A stretch of 64,000 bases of DNA from Mesorhizobium sp. RMAD-H1. Its GTDB lineage: Bacteria; Pseudomonadota; Alphaproteobacteria; Rhizobiales; Rhizobiaceae. The DNA is taken from NCBI RefSeq assembly GCF_014191375.1, contig NZ_JACHWN010000006.1:124001-188000 (forward strand). Direction: 5' to 3'. Below the pieces are notes generated by a model. It was not told the DNA's origin, did no database searches, and was given only the letters and a program-made list of their open reading frames with translations. Shown piece by piece: positions 35,104 through 46,114 of this stretch. The number at the start of each line of letters is the position of its first letter. Positions within the stretch are counted from its first letter, which is position 1. The position numbers and the translations under genes were made by a program.

Positions 35104-37044
35104 TCAGATCGACCAGGAGTCGGCGCTGTAATTGTTGATGATGCCACGTTCGCCGAGATATCTCTCGACTTCCGCAGCCAGTTCCTCGGTTGTGCGCCCG
35201 CTGGTCCTCAAGTGAATTTCCGGATTTTCCGGCCTTTCATAGGGCGAATCCACGCCGGTGAAATTCTTGATCTCGCCGCGCAGCGCTTTGGCATAGAGTC
35301 CCTTCGGGTCGCGCTTGATGCATTCCTCGATCGGTGTGTCGACGAAGATCTCGATGAACTCGCCTTCGGGCAGGAGCTCGCGCACCAGCCGCCGCTCGGC
35401 GCGGAAGGGCGAGATGAAGGAGACGAGCACGATCAGCCCGGCATCCGCCATCAGCTTCGCCACCTCCCCCACCCGGCGGATGTTCTCCACCCGATCCTCG
35501 GCGGTGAAGCCCAGATCGCGGTTCAACCCGTGGCGGACATTGTCGCCGTCAAGAATATAGGTGTGCTTGCCGAGCGAATGGAGGTGCTTCTCCAGGAGGT
35601 TGGCGACCGTCGACTTGCCCGACCCCGACAGTCCGGTGAACCAGAGGACGGCGGGGCGCTGGTTCTTCTGGGCGGCGCGCGCGTTCCTGTCGACGTCGAG
35701 CGCCTGCCAGTGCACGTTGGAGGCGCGCCGAAGCGCGAAATCGATCATGCCGGCCCCGACCGTGGCATTGGTCATGCGGTCGATGATGATGAAGGAGCCC
35801 GTCGACCGGTTTTCCTTATAGGGGTCGAAGGCGATCGGCTCGCCGGTCGAGAGATTGCAGACGCCGACCTCGTTCAGCGCCAGGTGCTTGGCCGCTTCCT
35901 GGGCAAAACTGTTGATGTTGATGCGATATTTGAGATCGGTGATGGTGACGCTCACCTGATCGGTTTCGGTACGCAGGAGATAGGGCCGTCCGGGGATCAT
36001 CGCCTCCTCGCCGAACCAGACGAGATGGGCGGCGAACTGGTCGGCGACATCGGGGCGAGCATCCGGCGCGACCAGCATGTTGCCGCGCGACACCTCCACC
36101 TCGTCCTCCAGCACGATGGTGATGGCCTGGCCCTCGAATGCCTGCTCGAGGTCGCCGTCCTGCGTGACGATGCGCTTGACCCGCGATGCCTTGCCCGATT
36201 TGGCAACCACGACGGGGCTGCCGACGGCGATCGTGCCGGATGCGATCGTGCCGGCAAAACCGCGGAAATTCTGGTTGGGGCGGTTCACATATTGCACCGG
36301 GAAACGGAACGGCCGGGCCGCATCGGTCTCGTCGAGAGCGACGGTTTCGAGATGGGTGAGGAGCGCCGGCCCGTCATACCAGGAGAGCTTCTCCGATTTC
36401 AGCGTGACATTGTCGCCGTAACGGGCGGAAATCGGGATCGGCTGGATGGTGGCAAAGCCGAGATCGGCGGCAAAACCCATGTAATCGGCGACAATCCGGT
36501 CAAACGCGTCCTGTGAATAATCGACAAGGTCGATCTTATTGACCGCCAGCACGATATGCCGGATGCCGAGCAGCGAGGCGATGAATGAATGCCGCCGCGT
36601 CTGGGTCAAGACGCCCTGGCGGGCATCGACCAGCACGATGGCGAGATCAGCGGTGGAGGCGCCCGTCGCCATGTTGCGGGTATATTGCTCATGTCCCGGC
36701 GTATCGGCGACGATGAACTTGCGCTTGGGCGTGGCGAAGAAGCGATAGGCGACATCGATGGTGATGCCCTGCTCGCGCTCGGCCTCCAGCCCGTCCACCA
36801 GGAGTGCGAAATCGATATCGTCGCCATTGGTGCCGTGCTTGCGGCTATCGTTCTGCAAGGCGGCGAGCTGATCCTCGAAAATCAGCTTGGTATCGTAGAG
36901 AAGCCGTCCGATGAGGGTCGATTTCCCATCGTCCACGGAGCCACAGGTCAGGAAACGCAGGAGCGACTTCTTTTCCTGATCGGCCATGAATGCGAGGACT
37001 TCATCCGTCTCGTCGGCGACGGCGGGCAGATCGATCCTGTTCAT
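35104..37044 (-). CDS. cysNC: Bifunctional sulfate adenylyltransferase large subunit / adenylylsulfate kinase
   Basis: The protein has 646 residues from the ATG at 37044; an open extension to 37203 overlaps cysD and is spurious. The N-terminal CysN GTPase (about 1-450) has [12 protein letters not shown] (from residue 35), [15 protein letters not shown] and NKIDLVD. The C-terminal APS kinase (from about 465) has [15 protein letters not shown] and [15 protein letters not shown]. With CysD it makes APS and then PAPS from sulfate and ATP. NodQ is a paralogue in nodulating rhizobia, but no nodulation genes are here. It overlaps cysD by one base (TGATG). Confidence 0.95.
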   Translation of the reverse strand: MNRIDLPAVADETDEVLAFMADQEKKSLLRFLTCGSVDDGKSTLIGRLLYDTKLIFEDQLAALQNDSRKHGTNGDDIDFALLVDGLEAEREQGITIDVAYRFFATPKRKFIVADTPGHEQYTRNMATGASTADLAIVLVDARQGVLTQTRRHSFIASLLGIRHIVLAVNKIDLVDYSQDAFDRIVADYMGFAADLGFATIQPIPISARYGDNVTLKSEKLSWYDGPALLTHLETVALDETDAARPFRFPVQYVNRPNQNFRGFAGTIASGTIAVGSPVVVAKSGKASRVKRIVTQDGDLEQAFEGQAITIVLEDEVEVSRGNMLVAPDARPDVADQFAAHLVWFGEEAMIPGRPYLLRTETDQVSVTITDLKYRININSFAQEAAKHLALNEVGVCNLSTGEPIAFDPYKENRSTGSFIIIDRMTNATVGAGMIDFALRRASNVHWQALDVDRNARAAQKNQRPAVLWFTGLSGSGKSTVANLLEKHLHSLGKHTYILDGDNVRHGLNRDLGFTAEDRVENIRRVGEVAKLMADAGLIVLVSFISPFRAERRLVRELLPEGEFIEIFVDTPIEECIKRDPKGLYAKALRGEIKNFTGVDSPYERPENPEIHLRTSGRTTEELAAEVERYLGERGIINNYSADSWSI

Positions 37045-37949
37045 CAGAAATATCCCTCGCGCTTCTTCTTTTCCATCGATCCCGCCTCGTCCTTGTCGAT
37101 GAGGCGACCCTGCCGCTCGGAGGTGCGCGCGATCAGCATCTCGCCGACAATTTCCGGAAGGGTCGCAGCAGTCGATTCGATCGCGCCGGTCAGCGGATAG
37201 CAACCCAGCGTGCGGAAGCGCACCATGCGCTCTTCGACCGTCTCGCCGGCCCTGAGTTCCATGCGGTCGTCATCGACCATGATCAGCATCCCGTCGCGTT
37301 CGACCACCGGGCGCTTGTCCGCGAAATAAAGCGGCACGATGGGGATGTTCTCCTGCAGGATATATTGCCAGATGTCGAGCTCCGTCCAGTTCGACAAGGG
37401 GAAGACGCGGATCGATTCCCCCTTGGCAATGCGGGTATTGTAAATCTTCCACATCTCCGGACGCTGGTTCTTCGGATCCCAGCCATGCTGCGCATTGCGG
37501 AAGGAGAAGATGCGCTCCTTGGCGCGGGATTTCTCCTCGTCGCGGCGCGCGCCGCCGAAAGCGGCGTCGAAGCCATATTTGTCGAGCGCCTGCCTGAGCG
37601 CGACCGTCTTCATGATATGGGTATGGGTATTGGAGCCGTGGGTAAAGGGATTGATCCCCTGCCTGACGCCATCCTCATTGATATGCACGCGCAATTCGAA
37701 GCCCAGTTCCCGCGCCTGGGCGTCGCGGAAGGCGATCATCTCGCGGAATTTCCAGGTGGTATCGACATGCAGGAACGGAAAGGGCGGCTTAGCCGGATAG
37801 AACGCCTTCATCGCCAGATGCAGCATGACGGAGGAGTCCTTGCCGATGGAATAGAGCATCACCGGATTGGTGAATGTCGCCGCCACTTCGCGGAAGATAT
37901 GGATGGACTCGGCTTCGAGACGCTGGAGGTGCGTCAAATTGTGGTTCAT
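37044..37949 (-). CDS. cysD: Sulfate adenylyltransferase small subunit
   Basis: The protein has 301 residues when started at the ATG at 37949 ([22 protein letters not shown]), close to the usual family length; an in-frame ATG at 37976 adds nine residues and cannot be excluded. The PP-loop ATP-pyrophosphatase motif is visible ([20 protein letters not shown]), followed by [12 protein letters not shown] and the [11 protein letters not shown] region. It adenylates sulfate together with CysN. It is the first gene of the operon. Confidence 0.94.
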   Translation of the reverse strand: MNHNLTHLQRLEAESIHIFREVAATFTNPVMLYSIGKDSSVMLHLAMKAFYPAKPPFPFLHVDTTWKFREMIAFRDAQARELGFELRVHINEDGVRQGINPFTHGSNTHTHIMKTVALRQALDKYGFDAAFGGARRDEEKSRAKERIFSFRNAQHGWDPKNQRPEMWKIYNTRIAKGESIRVFPLSNWTELDIWQYILQENIPIVPLYFADKRPVVERDGMLIMVDDDRMELRAGETVEERMVRFRTLGCYPLTGAIESTAATLPEIVGEMLIARTSERQGRLIDKDEAGSMEKKKREGYF

Positions 37950-38282
37950 GACGGGTTGATTCCGTTCAGGTTTCATTTACCGACCGCGATGATGTAGCGT
38001 GCCCCGATGGTATAGATAAGGCAAGAGAAGAGGTCGGTTTTCGCGGGTCTTACTGCCTCGAAAGAAGCTCCGCAACCGCTTGCAAATGGCCGGATTGAAG
38101 AAAAGGATGAAATCACAGAATGTGTTTTCCGGACGCCAAAAACATGCTGCCGGAACGCAAGAAGACGGAAGAATGTTCCCGCCCTTTTTGCCTCTCTAAC
38201 CCTTCGAAAATCCTACTGATTTTATGAACTATAGATCAGCCCTTCGATTTACCTTCCAGCCGGTGCAAACAGGCACAATCAG
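37950..38282. other. Divergent intergenic region, cysD / epimerase
   Basis: The 333 bases hold no gene I can support. A plus-strand GGAAC-N17-TGTT (38152-38177) resembles an EcfG/RpoE2-type promoter about 105 bases before the epimerase start, but the -10 is not ideal. The rest shows AT-rich patches (38210-38250) and no clear operator. Confidence 0.3.
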
Positions 38283-39236
38283 ATGACATCAGGAAAAGCC
38301 CGCATATTGGTGACAGGTGCCTCCGGCTTCATCGGACGCGCGCTCGTGCCCAACCTGCTTGAAGCCGGCTATGCCGTGCGCGCCGTCTCGCGAAGCCCGG
38401 GGAAATTTTCCTCGAAAGAGGCGGAGACGGCAATTCTCCCCCCGCCCGATGCGCCGCCGCCAGCTTTCGAGGCGCTGGTTGCCGGATGCGATCACGTCGT
38501 TCACCTGGCGGCGATCGCCCATGCCGGGCGGCAGCAGGCAACGGCAGCCTATGAGGCGGTCAACCGGAGGCTTGCGGAAAGATTGGCCGAAGCCGCACAC
38601 GGCGCCATTGCGGGCAAGTTCGTCTTTATCTCCTCCATCCGTGCGCAATGCGGGCCGGTCCGCCAAGGTATTGTGCGCGAGACGGATCCAGCCCAACCGG
38701 AGGACGCTTACGGACGGGCGAAACTGGCAGCGGAGAAGGCCATCGCCTCGATCTTCGCCGATACCGGGAAATTCACCATCCTGCGCCCGGTGTTGGTCTA
38801 TGGTGCCGGCGTACGCGGCAATATGGGAATGCTCATCCGCCTGGCGCGCTTGCCTCTCCCGCTGCCCTTCGCCGGGCTCGACGCCAAGCGTTCGCTTCTC
38901 GACCGGGAGGCCCTGTGCGGTGCCATTCTGCATGCCATCCGGGAGCCACGCACAAACGGCGGCACCTATCTGGTGGCCGATGCCGCGCCGCTTTCAGTGG
39001 CGGAGATCATCGCCGCCATCCGCATGGGGCTCGGCCGGCGCACCGGCCTCTACCCCCTGCCTCAATCATGGCTGGAGCGGCTGGCGGAACTCACCGGCCA
39101 GTCCCGGCGTTGGCAGGCCGTCACCGGCGGGCTCGTCGCAAGCCCGCTTCTCCTCGAGGCCACCGGCTGGCAACCGCCCGATGACACCTTCAGGCGGATC
39201 GCCGAGAGCGTGCGCACCGAACGCCCGAAGGACTGA
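38283..39236 (+). CDS. NAD-dependent epimerase/dehydratase (UDP-sugar epimerase-like)
   Basis: The 317-residue extended short-chain dehydrogenase starts with VTGASGFIGRALVPNLLEAGY. It has DHVVHLAAIAH, the serine segment FVFISSIRA, the catalytic YGRAK and ILRPVLVYGAGVRGNMGML. Sequence style is that of UDP-hexose/UDP-QuiNAc-type enzymes (WbpV/GalE-like) acting in surface polysaccharide synthesis. No glycosyltransferase is adjacent, so the substrate is not assigned. It ends nine bases from the convergent transporter ATPase gene. Confidence 0.82.
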   Translation: MTSGKARILVTGASGFIGRALVPNLLEAGYAVRAVSRSPGKFSSKEAETAILPPPDAPPPAFEALVAGCDHVVHLAAIAHAGRQQATAAYEAVNRRLAERLAEAAHGAIAGKFVFISSIRAQCGPVRQGIVRETDPAQPEDAYGRAKLAAEKAIASIFADTGKFTILRPVLVYGAGVRGNMGMLIRLARLPLPLPFAGLDAKRSLLDREALCGAILHAIREPRTNGGTYLVADAAPLSVAEIIAAIRMGLGRRTGLYPLPQSWLERLAELTGQSRRWQAVTGGLVASPLLLEATGWQPPDDTFRRIAESVRTERPKD

Positions 39237-39244
39237 CGTCGCCT

Positions 39245-40846
39245 TCAGATGTTGAAGGCCGCGCCGATCAGCGCCTTCGTATAGGAGGCCGCGGGCTTTT
39301 GGAAGATTTCATCCGTTTCGCCCTCCTCGACGATACGTCCGCTCTTCATCACCACCACGTAGTCGGCCATCGCCTTCACCACCGAAAGATCGTGGCTGAT
39401 GAAGATATAGGACAGGCCGTGCGCCTCTTGCAGGTCACGCAGGAGCGCGATCACTTGTCCCTGCACGGAACGGTCGAGCGCCGAAGTCGGCTCGTCGAGG
39501 ATGACGACCTTCGGCTTCAGGATCATCGCGCGGGCGATCGCGATGCGCTGCCGCTGGCCGCCGGAAAATTCGTGGGGATAGCGGTTGCGCCAGGCCGGAT
39601 CGAGGCCGACTTCCTGAAGCGCCACGGCTGCACGCCGGTCGCGCTCCTGCCGGCTCAATTGTGGCTCATGGACGAACAGCCCCTCCGTGATGATCTCACC
39701 GACGGTCTGGCGCGGCGAAAGCGATCCGTACGGGTCCTGGAACACCAGTTGCAGCTGCCGGCGCAGGGGCCGCATCGCCGTCCGGTCGAACTTCGAGATA
39801 TCCGTCGTTGCGAAACTGATATAGCCGCTGCCGGGGATGAGCTTGAGCAAAGCCCGGCCGAGGGTCGACTTACCCGATCCGGATTCGCCGACAATGCCGA
39901 TCGTCTGCCCCTGCCGGAGCCTGATGCTGACGCCGTCGACCGCGCGGAAGGTCACCCCGGGACCGCCCAACAGGCCACGACCCAGCGAAAAATCCACCGT
40001 GACGTTGAGGCCCTCAAGGATGATCGGCGCACCAGCCGGCGGCGGCGCCTTCCTGCCGCTCGGCTCGGCGGCCAGAAGCATTCTCGTGTAGTCCGCCTGC
40101 GGCCGCTCGAAGATATCGGCCGTCGTCCCCTGCTCCACCACCTCGCCGCGCCGCATCACCGCCACCCGCTCGGCGAAATGGCGGACGATGCCGAGATCAT
40201 GCGTGATCAGTACGATCGCCATGCCGAAGCGCTGCTGCAGCGAGCGCAGCAGGTCGAGGATCTGCGCCTGGATGGTGACGTCGAGCGCCGTCGTCGGCTC
40301 GTCGGCGATCAGCAGGTCAGGCTCGTTCGCCAGCGCCATGGCGATCATCACCCGCTGCCGCTGGCCGCCGGACAATTCGTGCGGATAAGAGTCGATACGC
40401 CGCTCCGGCTCGGGAATGCCGACGAGCTCCAGGAGCTCCAGCGCACGCGCTCGCGCCTGCTTGAAGCTGAGGCCACGGTGATGGACGATCGGTTCGGCGA
40501 TCTGCCGCCCGATGCTGTAGAGCGGATCGAGCGAGGTCATCGGCTCCTGGAAGATCATGGTGATCCTGGAGCCGCGCACTTCGTTGAGCGCCTTGGGCGA
40601 CAAGCCGATCAGCTCCCTGCCGCGATACCGGGCCGAGCCGGTGACGCTGCCGTTCCTGGCGAGCAGCCCCATGATGCCCATCATGGTCTGGCTCTTGCCC
40701 GAGCCCGATTCCCCGACGATGGCCAGCGTTTCGCCGGCCTTGACATCGAGATCGATGCCCCTGACCGCCTCGACCTCGCCGTCCGGCGTCGAGAATTGGA
40801 CCTTCAGGTCGCGCACGGTGAGGATGGTTTCGCTTGGCTCCGTCAT
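39245..40846 (-). CDS. Oligopeptide ABC transporter, fused double ATP-binding protein
   Basis: The protein has 533 residues from the ATG at 40846 (AAGGA upstream). Two ABC cassettes are present with [13 protein letters not shown] / [15 protein letters not shown] / [12 protein letters not shown] and [15 protein letters not shown] / [15 protein letters not shown] / [12 protein letters not shown]. It energises the OppB/OppC-like permeases encoded upstream, whose last stop lies one base before its start. Confidence 0.9.
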   Translation of the reverse strand: MTEPSETILTVRDLKVQFSTPDGEVEAVRGIDLDVKAGETLAIVGESGSGKSQTMMGIMGLLARNGSVTGSARYRGRELIGLSPKALNEVRGSRITMIFQEPMTSLDPLYSIGRQIAEPIVHHRGLSFKQARARALELLELVGIPEPERRIDSYPHELSGGQRQRVMIAMALANEPDLLIADEPTTALDVTIQAQILDLLRSLQQRFGMAIVLITHDLGIVRHFAERVAVMRRGEVVEQGTTADIFERPQADYTRMLLAAEPSGRKAPPPAGAPIILEGLNVTVDFSLGRGLLGGPGVTFRAVDGVSIRLRQGQTIGIVGESGSGKSTLGRALLKLIPGSGYISFATTDISKFDRTAMRPLRRQLQLVFQDPYGSLSPRQTVGEIITEGLFVHEPQLSRQERDRRAAVALQEVGLDPAWRNRYPHEFSGGQRQRIAIARAMILKPKVVILDEPTSALDRSVQGQVIALLRDLQEAHGLSYIFISHDLSVVKAMADYVVVMKSGRIVEEGETDEIFQKPAASYTKALIGAAFNI

Positions 40847-40847
40847 C

Positions 40848-41972
40848 TCAGCGGTCCTTCGGATCGAATGCATCGCGCAGGCCGTCGCCGACGAAATTCA
40901 GCGAAAACAGCGTCACGACGAAGAAGATGGAGGGGAAGATCAGAAGCCACGGCGCCGACTGGATATTGTTTGCGCCGTCAGCAATCAGCACGCCCCAACT
41001 TGTCAGCGGCGCCTGCACGCCGAGGCCGAGGAATGACAGGAAGCTTTCGAGCAGGATCACCTTTGGCACCACAACGGTGACGAAGATGATGACCGGTCCG
41101 ATCGTATTCGGGATGATGTGGCGGCGGATGATCTGCCAGTCCGTCAGCCCCAGCGCTTGCGCCGCGCCGACGAACTCGCGCCGTTTGAGCGCCAGCGTCT
41201 GTCCCCGCACGATGCGCGCCATATCGAGCCATTCGACCGCGCCGATGACGAGAAAGATCAGGACGAAGCTGCGCCCGAAGAAGACGACGAGCACGACGAC
41301 GAGGAACACGAAGGGCAGCGAGTAGAGGATCTCGACCAGCCGCATCATGACATTGTCGACCTGTCCGCCGACATAGCCGGAGGTAGCGCCGTAGAAGACG
41401 CCGATCCCGAGCGAAACGAGGCTCGCCAGCAGCCCGACGGCAATCGAAACCTGCCCGCCGAGCATGACACGCGCCATGAGATCCCGGCCGTTGCTGTCGG
41501 TACCGAAAGGGAAATATTCACGGCTGACCTTGCCCGTCAGCGTCATCGACCGGCCATCATCCCCGGTGGCCGCCACTTCCGTATCGCGGAATTCATTCGC
41601 CCGGTCGAAATAGCGGACGGTGCGCGGATCGATTGCGCGGTCGGACGTCACGGTGACGGTGAAAGTCTGCCCCTGGACGTCGAATGTCTTCAGCTCGACC
41701 CGCGCACGCGCGGCGACCCTCTCCATGACGTCCTGAAGCGCCGACGTATCCGGCCGCGGCTCGAGGCTGGGCGGCACCAGCACATAAGAGGGAAAGACCT
41801 GATCATAGGTGTGGCTGATGAAATGGGGTCCAAGGAACGAGAACAGCGCGATCAGGGCCAGCATGACGCAGCCCGACATGGCGGCGCGATTGCGCCGGAA
41901 GCGCAGGAGCGCCAGCTGAAACAGGCTGCGGCTTGCCGTTTCCGCTATCGATGCATGGGCAAGATCAGTCAT
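40848..41972 (-). CDS. Oligopeptide ABC transporter permease (OppC-like, extended)
   Basis: The protein has 374 residues from the ATG at 41972, overlapping the oppB-like stop by eight bases. After the first transmembrane segment it carries an extra stretch of about 80 residues (from SHTYDQVFPSYV to KVSREYFPFGTD). The usual GTDSNGRDLMARVMLGGQVS and the EAA loop (FVGAAQALGLTDWQIIRRHIIPN) follow. The extra segment would be periplasmic and is absent from short DppC proteins. Confidence 0.88.
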   Translation of the reverse strand: MTDLAHASIAETASRSLFQLALLRFRRNRAAMSGCVMLALIALFSFLGPHFISHTYDQVFPSYVLVPPSLEPRPDTSALQDVMERVAARARVELKTFDVQGQTFTVTVTSDRAIDPRTVRYFDRANEFRDTEVAATGDDGRSMTLTGKVSREYFPFGTDSNGRDLMARVMLGGQVSIAVGLLASLVSLGIGVFYGATSGYVGGQVDNVMMRLVEILYSLPFVFLVVVLVVFFGRSFVLIFLVIGAVEWLDMARIVRGQTLALKRREFVGAAQALGLTDWQIIRRHIIPNTIGPVIIFVTVVVPKVILLESFLSFLGLGVQAPLTSWGVLIADGANNIQSAPWLLIFPSIFFVVTLFSLNFVGDGLRDAFDPKDR

Positions 41973-42888
41973 GGCGCACCCTCGGATCAAGAAGGCCGTA
42001 GAGAATGTCGACGATCAGGTTGAAGACGATGACGAAGATGGCGATGAGGATCACCGTTCCCATGATCAGCGTATAGTCGCGGTTGAGGGCGCCCAGCACG
42101 AAATAGCGGCCGACGCCCGGAATGGTGAAGATCGTCTCGACGACGGCGGAGCCGGTCAGGAGCGCGGCGGCGCATGGTGCCAGATAGGAGACGACTGGCA
42201 GCATTGCGCCGCGCATGGCATGGGTGACGACGACGGTCCGCGATGGCAGCCCGTAGGCCCTGGCGGTGCGGATGTGATCGGTGTTGAGCGCCTCGATCAT
42301 CGAACCGCGCGTCAGCCGTGCAAAGACGGCAAGCTGCGGCAGCGCCAGCGCAATCATCGGCAGGATCAGGAAGCGCAGCGACCCGTCGCCCCATCCGCCG
42401 GCGGGAAGCCATGCGAGCACGATGGCGAAGATCAGGGTCAGCACCGGGCCGACCACGAAATTCGGTACCGTCACGCCGATGGTCGAGACCGACATGATAA
42501 TGAAATCGAGGAGGCTGTTCTGCCTGAGTGCCGCGATCGTGCCGGCAAGCACGCCGCCGATGAGCGCAAGCAGCAGCGCGTATGTCCCGAGCTCGACGGA
42601 ATAGGGCAGTCCCTTGCCGATCAGTTCGGCAACCGTATTGTCCTTGTATATGTAGCTCGGTCCGAAATCACCCCTGACGGCATTGCCGAGATAGGTCAGA
42701 TATTGCCGCCACAGCGGCTCGTCGAGATGATAGGTCCTGATCAGATTTTCCATGGTTTGCGGCGGAAGGGGCCGTTCGAGATTGAACGGCCCACCCGGCG
42801 CAAACCGCATCAGGAAGAAGGACAGCGTGACGACGATGAACAAGGTCGGCACGGCACTCGCCAATCGGCGCAGAATGAAAAGCAGCAT
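41965..42888 (-). CDS. Oligopeptide ABC transporter permease (OppB-like)
   Basis: The protein has 307 residues when started at MLLFILRRLASAVPTLFIVV (ATG 42888, GGGAA upstream), which matches the start of E. coli OppB; longer starts at 42906 or 42936 are possible. OppB traits include APGGPFNLERPLPPQTMENL, GDFGPSYIYKDNTVAELIGKGLPYS and the loop DHIRTARAYGLPSRTVVVTHAMR. Confidence 0.9.
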   Translation of the reverse strand: MLLFILRRLASAVPTLFIVVTLSFFLMRFAPGGPFNLERPLPPQTMENLIRTYHLDEPLWRQYLTYLGNAVRGDFGPSYIYKDNTVAELIGKGLPYSVELGTYALLLALIGGVLAGTIAALRQNSLLDFIIMSVSTIGVTVPNFVVGPVLTLIFAIVLAWLPAGGWGDGSLRFLILPMIALALPQLAVFARLTRGSMIEALNTDHIRTARAYGLPSRTVVVTHAMRGAMLPVVSYLAPCAAALLTGSAVVETIFTIPGVGRYFVLGALNRDYTLIMGTVILIAIFVIVFNLIVDILYGLLDPRVRHD

Positions 42889-42960
42889 GAGCGCATTCCC
42901 GGTCATGATGGGATGGCGCCTCCCCCGCCATCCCAAGCGATTACATCGCGACCGGACTCC

Positions 42961-44562
42961 TTACTCGCTGACGCTCAGATATTTGCTCAGATGCGAATTG
43001 ACCGCATTATCCTGCCAGCCCTTGACCCGGTCCGAGACGAGCCAGAGATCGGCCTGCGTCATCAGCGGCGCGATCGGCTGTTCCGCCATGAGGATCTTCT
43101 CGGCCTCATGCAGGATGATCTTGCGCGCCGCCGGATCGCGCTCCGTATAGGATTGCTTCATCAGCGCGTCATATTCCGGATTGCTGAACTTGCCGTAGTT
43201 GAATGTCTTGTTGCTGCTGACGCTCAAGGCCAGGAAGTTTTCCGCATCCGCATAATCGGCAACCCAGCCCGCACGGGCGACATTGTATTTGCCGCCTTCC
43301 TGCAAATAGGCGTAATGCGAGGAAATATCGAGATTGTTGAGCGTAACATTAGCGCCGAACGTGTTCTTCCACATGTCGGCCACGGCGGTGGCCACGCGCT
43401 CGTGGTTCGGATTGGTGTTGTAGCGAATCTCGATGTTGAGCGGCTTGCCGCCCTCGCCATAGCCGGCTTCCTTCATCAGCTTGATTGCTTCGTCCTCGCG
43501 GTCGAGCTGCGACATGTCGGCGAAATCGGCCTTGGAAGGCTCGCCATAGCTCACCATGCCGGGGGGAACCATCGAGTAGGCCGGAAGCTGTGAGCCGCTG
43601 TAGATTTCCTTGGCCAGGAAATCGCGGTCAACGGCCATCGACAATGCGCGGCGGACGCGCACATCGTTAAACGGCTCCTGACGGGTGTCGAAGGTATAAT
43701 AATAGGTCGAAAGCGAGGGTGTTGCATGGACAACATCATCGCCATAGGTCTTGCGCAGGCGCTCGATCTGGTCAGCCGAGAAATTGTAGGCGATATCCAT
43801 CTCCTTCGCCTCGAACCGGCGAACCGAAGCCGCCTGATCGTCGATGGGATAGAAGATGACCTTGTCGAGCTTCACATCGGCCGCGCCCCAATATTCGGGG
43901 TTCTTCACCACGGTGATGCTGTCGTTCGGCACGTGCGCGACGAGCTTGAACGCGCCGTTGGAGACCATGAGGCCCGGCTGCACGAATTTCGCGCCATTCT
44001 TCTCGACGCTCGCCTTGTTGACCGGCAGCGCCGTCTCATGCGTCAGGAGCTCGAGGAAGAATGGCGTCGGCTGTTCGAGCGTGATTTCGAGGGTCTCGTC
44101 GTCCACCGCCTTGACGCCGAGCTGGTCGACCGGAAGTTCGCCCTTGTTCACCTTCTGGGCGTTCTTGATGGGATAGAGGATATTGGCGTAACCGGATGCC
44201 GTCTTCGGGTCTTCGATGCGTCGAAGCGAGAAAACGAAGTCTTCGGGTGTCACTGGCGAACCGTCGGACCATTTCGCATTCGGCCTGAATTTGAACGTGT
44301 ACACAGTGCCGTCGTCGGAGACGGTCCAGCTTTCAGCCACACCGGGCACGACCTTGCCGGCGGGATCATAAACGACCAGCCCCTCATAAAGGTCGTTGAG
44401 GATGAACGATTCGACATCGATCGAGGTATGCGCCTGATCGAGCGTCTGCGGCTCACCGGCATTACCGCGGTGCAGGACGGCTTCGGCAAGCGCGGGACTG
44501 GCGCCGATCAGCAGGGAACCGAGCAGGACGGCGGCGCGGAGATTGATTTTGGGTAGTGTCAT
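42961..44562 (-). CDS. Oligopeptide-binding periplasmic protein (OppA-like)
   Basis: The protein has 533 residues from the ATG at 44562 (GAGGGAG upstream), with a signal peptide ending near SPALAEA (about residue 26). SBP family 5 features are clear: HRGNAGEPQTLDQAHTSIDVESFILNDLYEGLVVYD, GSPVTPEDFVFSLRR, MAVDRDFLAKEIYSG and DISSHYAYLQEGKYNVARAGWVADYADAENFL-like peptide-pocket segments. It is close in style to E. coli OppA/MppA and heads the opp-like operon. Confidence 0.9.
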   Translation of the reverse strand: MTLPKINLRAAVLLGSLLIGASPALAEAVLHRGNAGEPQTLDQAHTSIDVESFILNDLYEGLVVYDPAGKVVPGVAESWTVSDDGTVYTFKFRPNAKWSDGSPVTPEDFVFSLRRIEDPKTASGYANILYPIKNAQKVNKGELPVDQLGVKAVDDETLEITLEQPTPFFLELLTHETALPVNKASVEKNGAKFVQPGLMVSNGAFKLVAHVPNDSITVVKNPEYWGAADVKLDKVIFYPIDDQAASVRRFEAKEMDIAYNFSADQIERLRKTYGDDVVHATPSLSTYYYTFDTRQEPFNDVRVRRALSMAVDRDFLAKEIYSGSQLPAYSMVPPGMVSYGEPSKADFADMSQLDREDEAIKLMKEAGYGEGGKPLNIEIRYNTNPNHERVATAVADMWKNTFGANVTLNNLDISSHYAYLQEGGKYNVARAGWVADYADAENFLALSVSSNKTFNYGKFSNPEYDALMKQSYTERDPAARKIILHEAEKILMAEQPIAPLMTQADLWLVSDRVKGWQDNAVNSHLSKYLSVSE

Positions 44563-44811
44563 ATTTGTTCTCCCTCTTCTGGGTTGTAAGAGGAGAGAAA
44601 GGCAAATTGCCCTCGAAGGCAAGGTTATTTCTTACCTAAACGTCAAATCCACAAGGCCAGTGGCGCAGCCTGGCCACGGCGTCCGGACCTTCCGCCCAAT
44701 CGCTGTGCTTCCACCGCTTCATATGCTTTTTTCCATGCAGCGCAGGGAATGATTTTGTGCAAAGTTCCGGAGGAACTATGCCGGTGAAAGCGGCGCAGTA
44801 AAGGGAATGTG

Positions 44812-45927
44812 ATGGACAGGATCGATTGTGTGATTGCCGGCGCGGGCGTCGTCGGCCTGGCGGTGGCGCGGGAAATGACCGCGCGTGGTTTCGAGACGCT
44901 GGTGGTCGAATCGGAGAACATGATCGGCACCGGCACAAGCTCGCGCAATTCCGAGGTCATCCACGCCGGTATCTATTATCCCGCGGGCAGTCTGAAGGCG
45001 CGTCTATGCGTCGAGGGGCGTGCCGCGCTTTACGCCTATGTCGAGGAACACGGTGTTCCCCATACACGCTGCGGCAAGCTGATCGTTGCCTGCCATGAGG
45101 ACCAGCACGGCAAGCTCGACGCCATCGCCGGCCATGCGGCAGCCTGCGGCGTTGACGATCTCAAGCGCCTTTCCCCGGCCGAGGTGCGCGAGATGGAGCC
45201 GGAACTTGCCTGCACCGCGGCGCTTTTTTCGCCTTCCACCGGCATCATCGACAGCCACTCCCTGATGCTGGCACTGCAGGGCGACGCCGAGCTGAAGGGC
45301 GGAGCCGTTGCCTTCAATACCAGGCTGGTTTCGGGCGAAGTGGCGAAGAACGGCATCATCCTGCGGACGGTGGATACAAAAACGGGCCGCCCCTATGAAA
45401 TGATCGCCGGCCGGTTCATCAATGCCGGCGGGCTCTGCGCGCAGGGGATCGCTGCTTCCATCGAGGGCATGCCCGCCGCTCACATTCCGAAACAATATCT
45501 TGCCAAGGGCAATTATTTCTCCGCGCTCGGCAGGACACCTTTCTCGCACCTCGTCTATCCGGTGCCGGAAGATGGCGGCCTCGGCGTGCATCTGACCCTC
45601 GATCTTCACGGACGGATGCGCTTCGGCCCCGATGTGGAATGGGTTGGAACGATAGACTACACGGTCGATCCGCGGCGGGCGAAGCGCTTCTACGCGGCGA
45701 TCCGCGCCTATTGGCCGGCATTGCCTGATGATAGTCTGCAGCCCGCCTATAGCGGCATCCGGCCGAAGCTTTCCGGCCCCGGAGAGCCTGCTGCCGATTT
45801 CATGATCCAGGGTCCGCGGACCCACGGGATCGCCGGCATGGTCAATCTCTTCGGCATCGAGAGCCCCGGCCTCACCTCATGCCTGGCGATCGCCGGCTAT
45901 GTGGCGGATATGGTCGCGCCCGGCTAG
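44812..45927 (+). CDS. FAD-dependent oxidoreductase (L-2-hydroxyglutarate oxidase/LhgO-like)
   Basis: The protein has 371 residues from the ATG at 44812 (AAGGGAA upstream). The N-terminal dinucleotide fold reads [29 protein letters not shown], followed by the LhgO/L2HGDH signature [25 protein letters not shown]. Toward the end come PGVHLTLDL-like sheet residues and the FAD-contact [18 protein letters not shown]. The likely reaction is oxidation of an L-2-hydroxy acid to the 2-oxo acid with electrons going to quinone; the exact substrate is open. It is divergent from the oppA-like gene. Confidence 0.82.
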   Translation: MDRIDCVIAGAGVVGLAVAREMTARGFETLVVESENMIGTGTSSRNSEVIHAGIYYPAGSLKARLCVEGRAALYAYVEEHGVPHTRCGKLIVACHEDQHGKLDAIAGHAAACGVDDLKRLSPAEVREMEPELACTAALFSPSTGIIDSHSLMLALQGDAELKGGAVAFNTRLVSGEVAKNGIILRTVDTKTGRPYEMIAGRFINAGGLCAQGIAASIEGMPAAHIPKQYLAKGNYFSALGRTPFSHLVYPVPEDGGLGVHLTLDLHGRMRFGPDVEWVGTIDYTVDPRRAKRFYAAIRAYWPALPDDSLQPAYSGIRPKLSGPGEPAADFMIQGPRTHGIAGMVNLFGIESPGLTSCLAIAGYVADMVAPG

Positions 45928-46114
45928 CGCGCCAGTTCGCTCCACCGGCTTCCGGAGCATCTTCCAGTTGCGATCCCGTGCCATCGAATTTGCATGGCAA
46001 TGCAGCGCATTTTGCCTTTGTCGCAAGGCGAAAAATTGGATATGCCACGCGTGAGCACGACCCACTGCGTGCGCCACCCCCATTCGCGTCCCTTTCTTTT
46101 CATCGGAACCCGTC

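Noticed and set aside
38152-38177. GGAAC-N17-TGTT as an EcfG promoter for the epimerase gene.
   Set aside because: The spacing and -10 are at the edge of the consensus and the distance to the gene is long; kept only as a note in the gap entry.
46010-46035. TTTTGCCTT / AAGGCGAAAA hairpin after the LhgO-like gene.
   Set aside because: The stem contains a bulge and is weak; I could not support it as a terminator.
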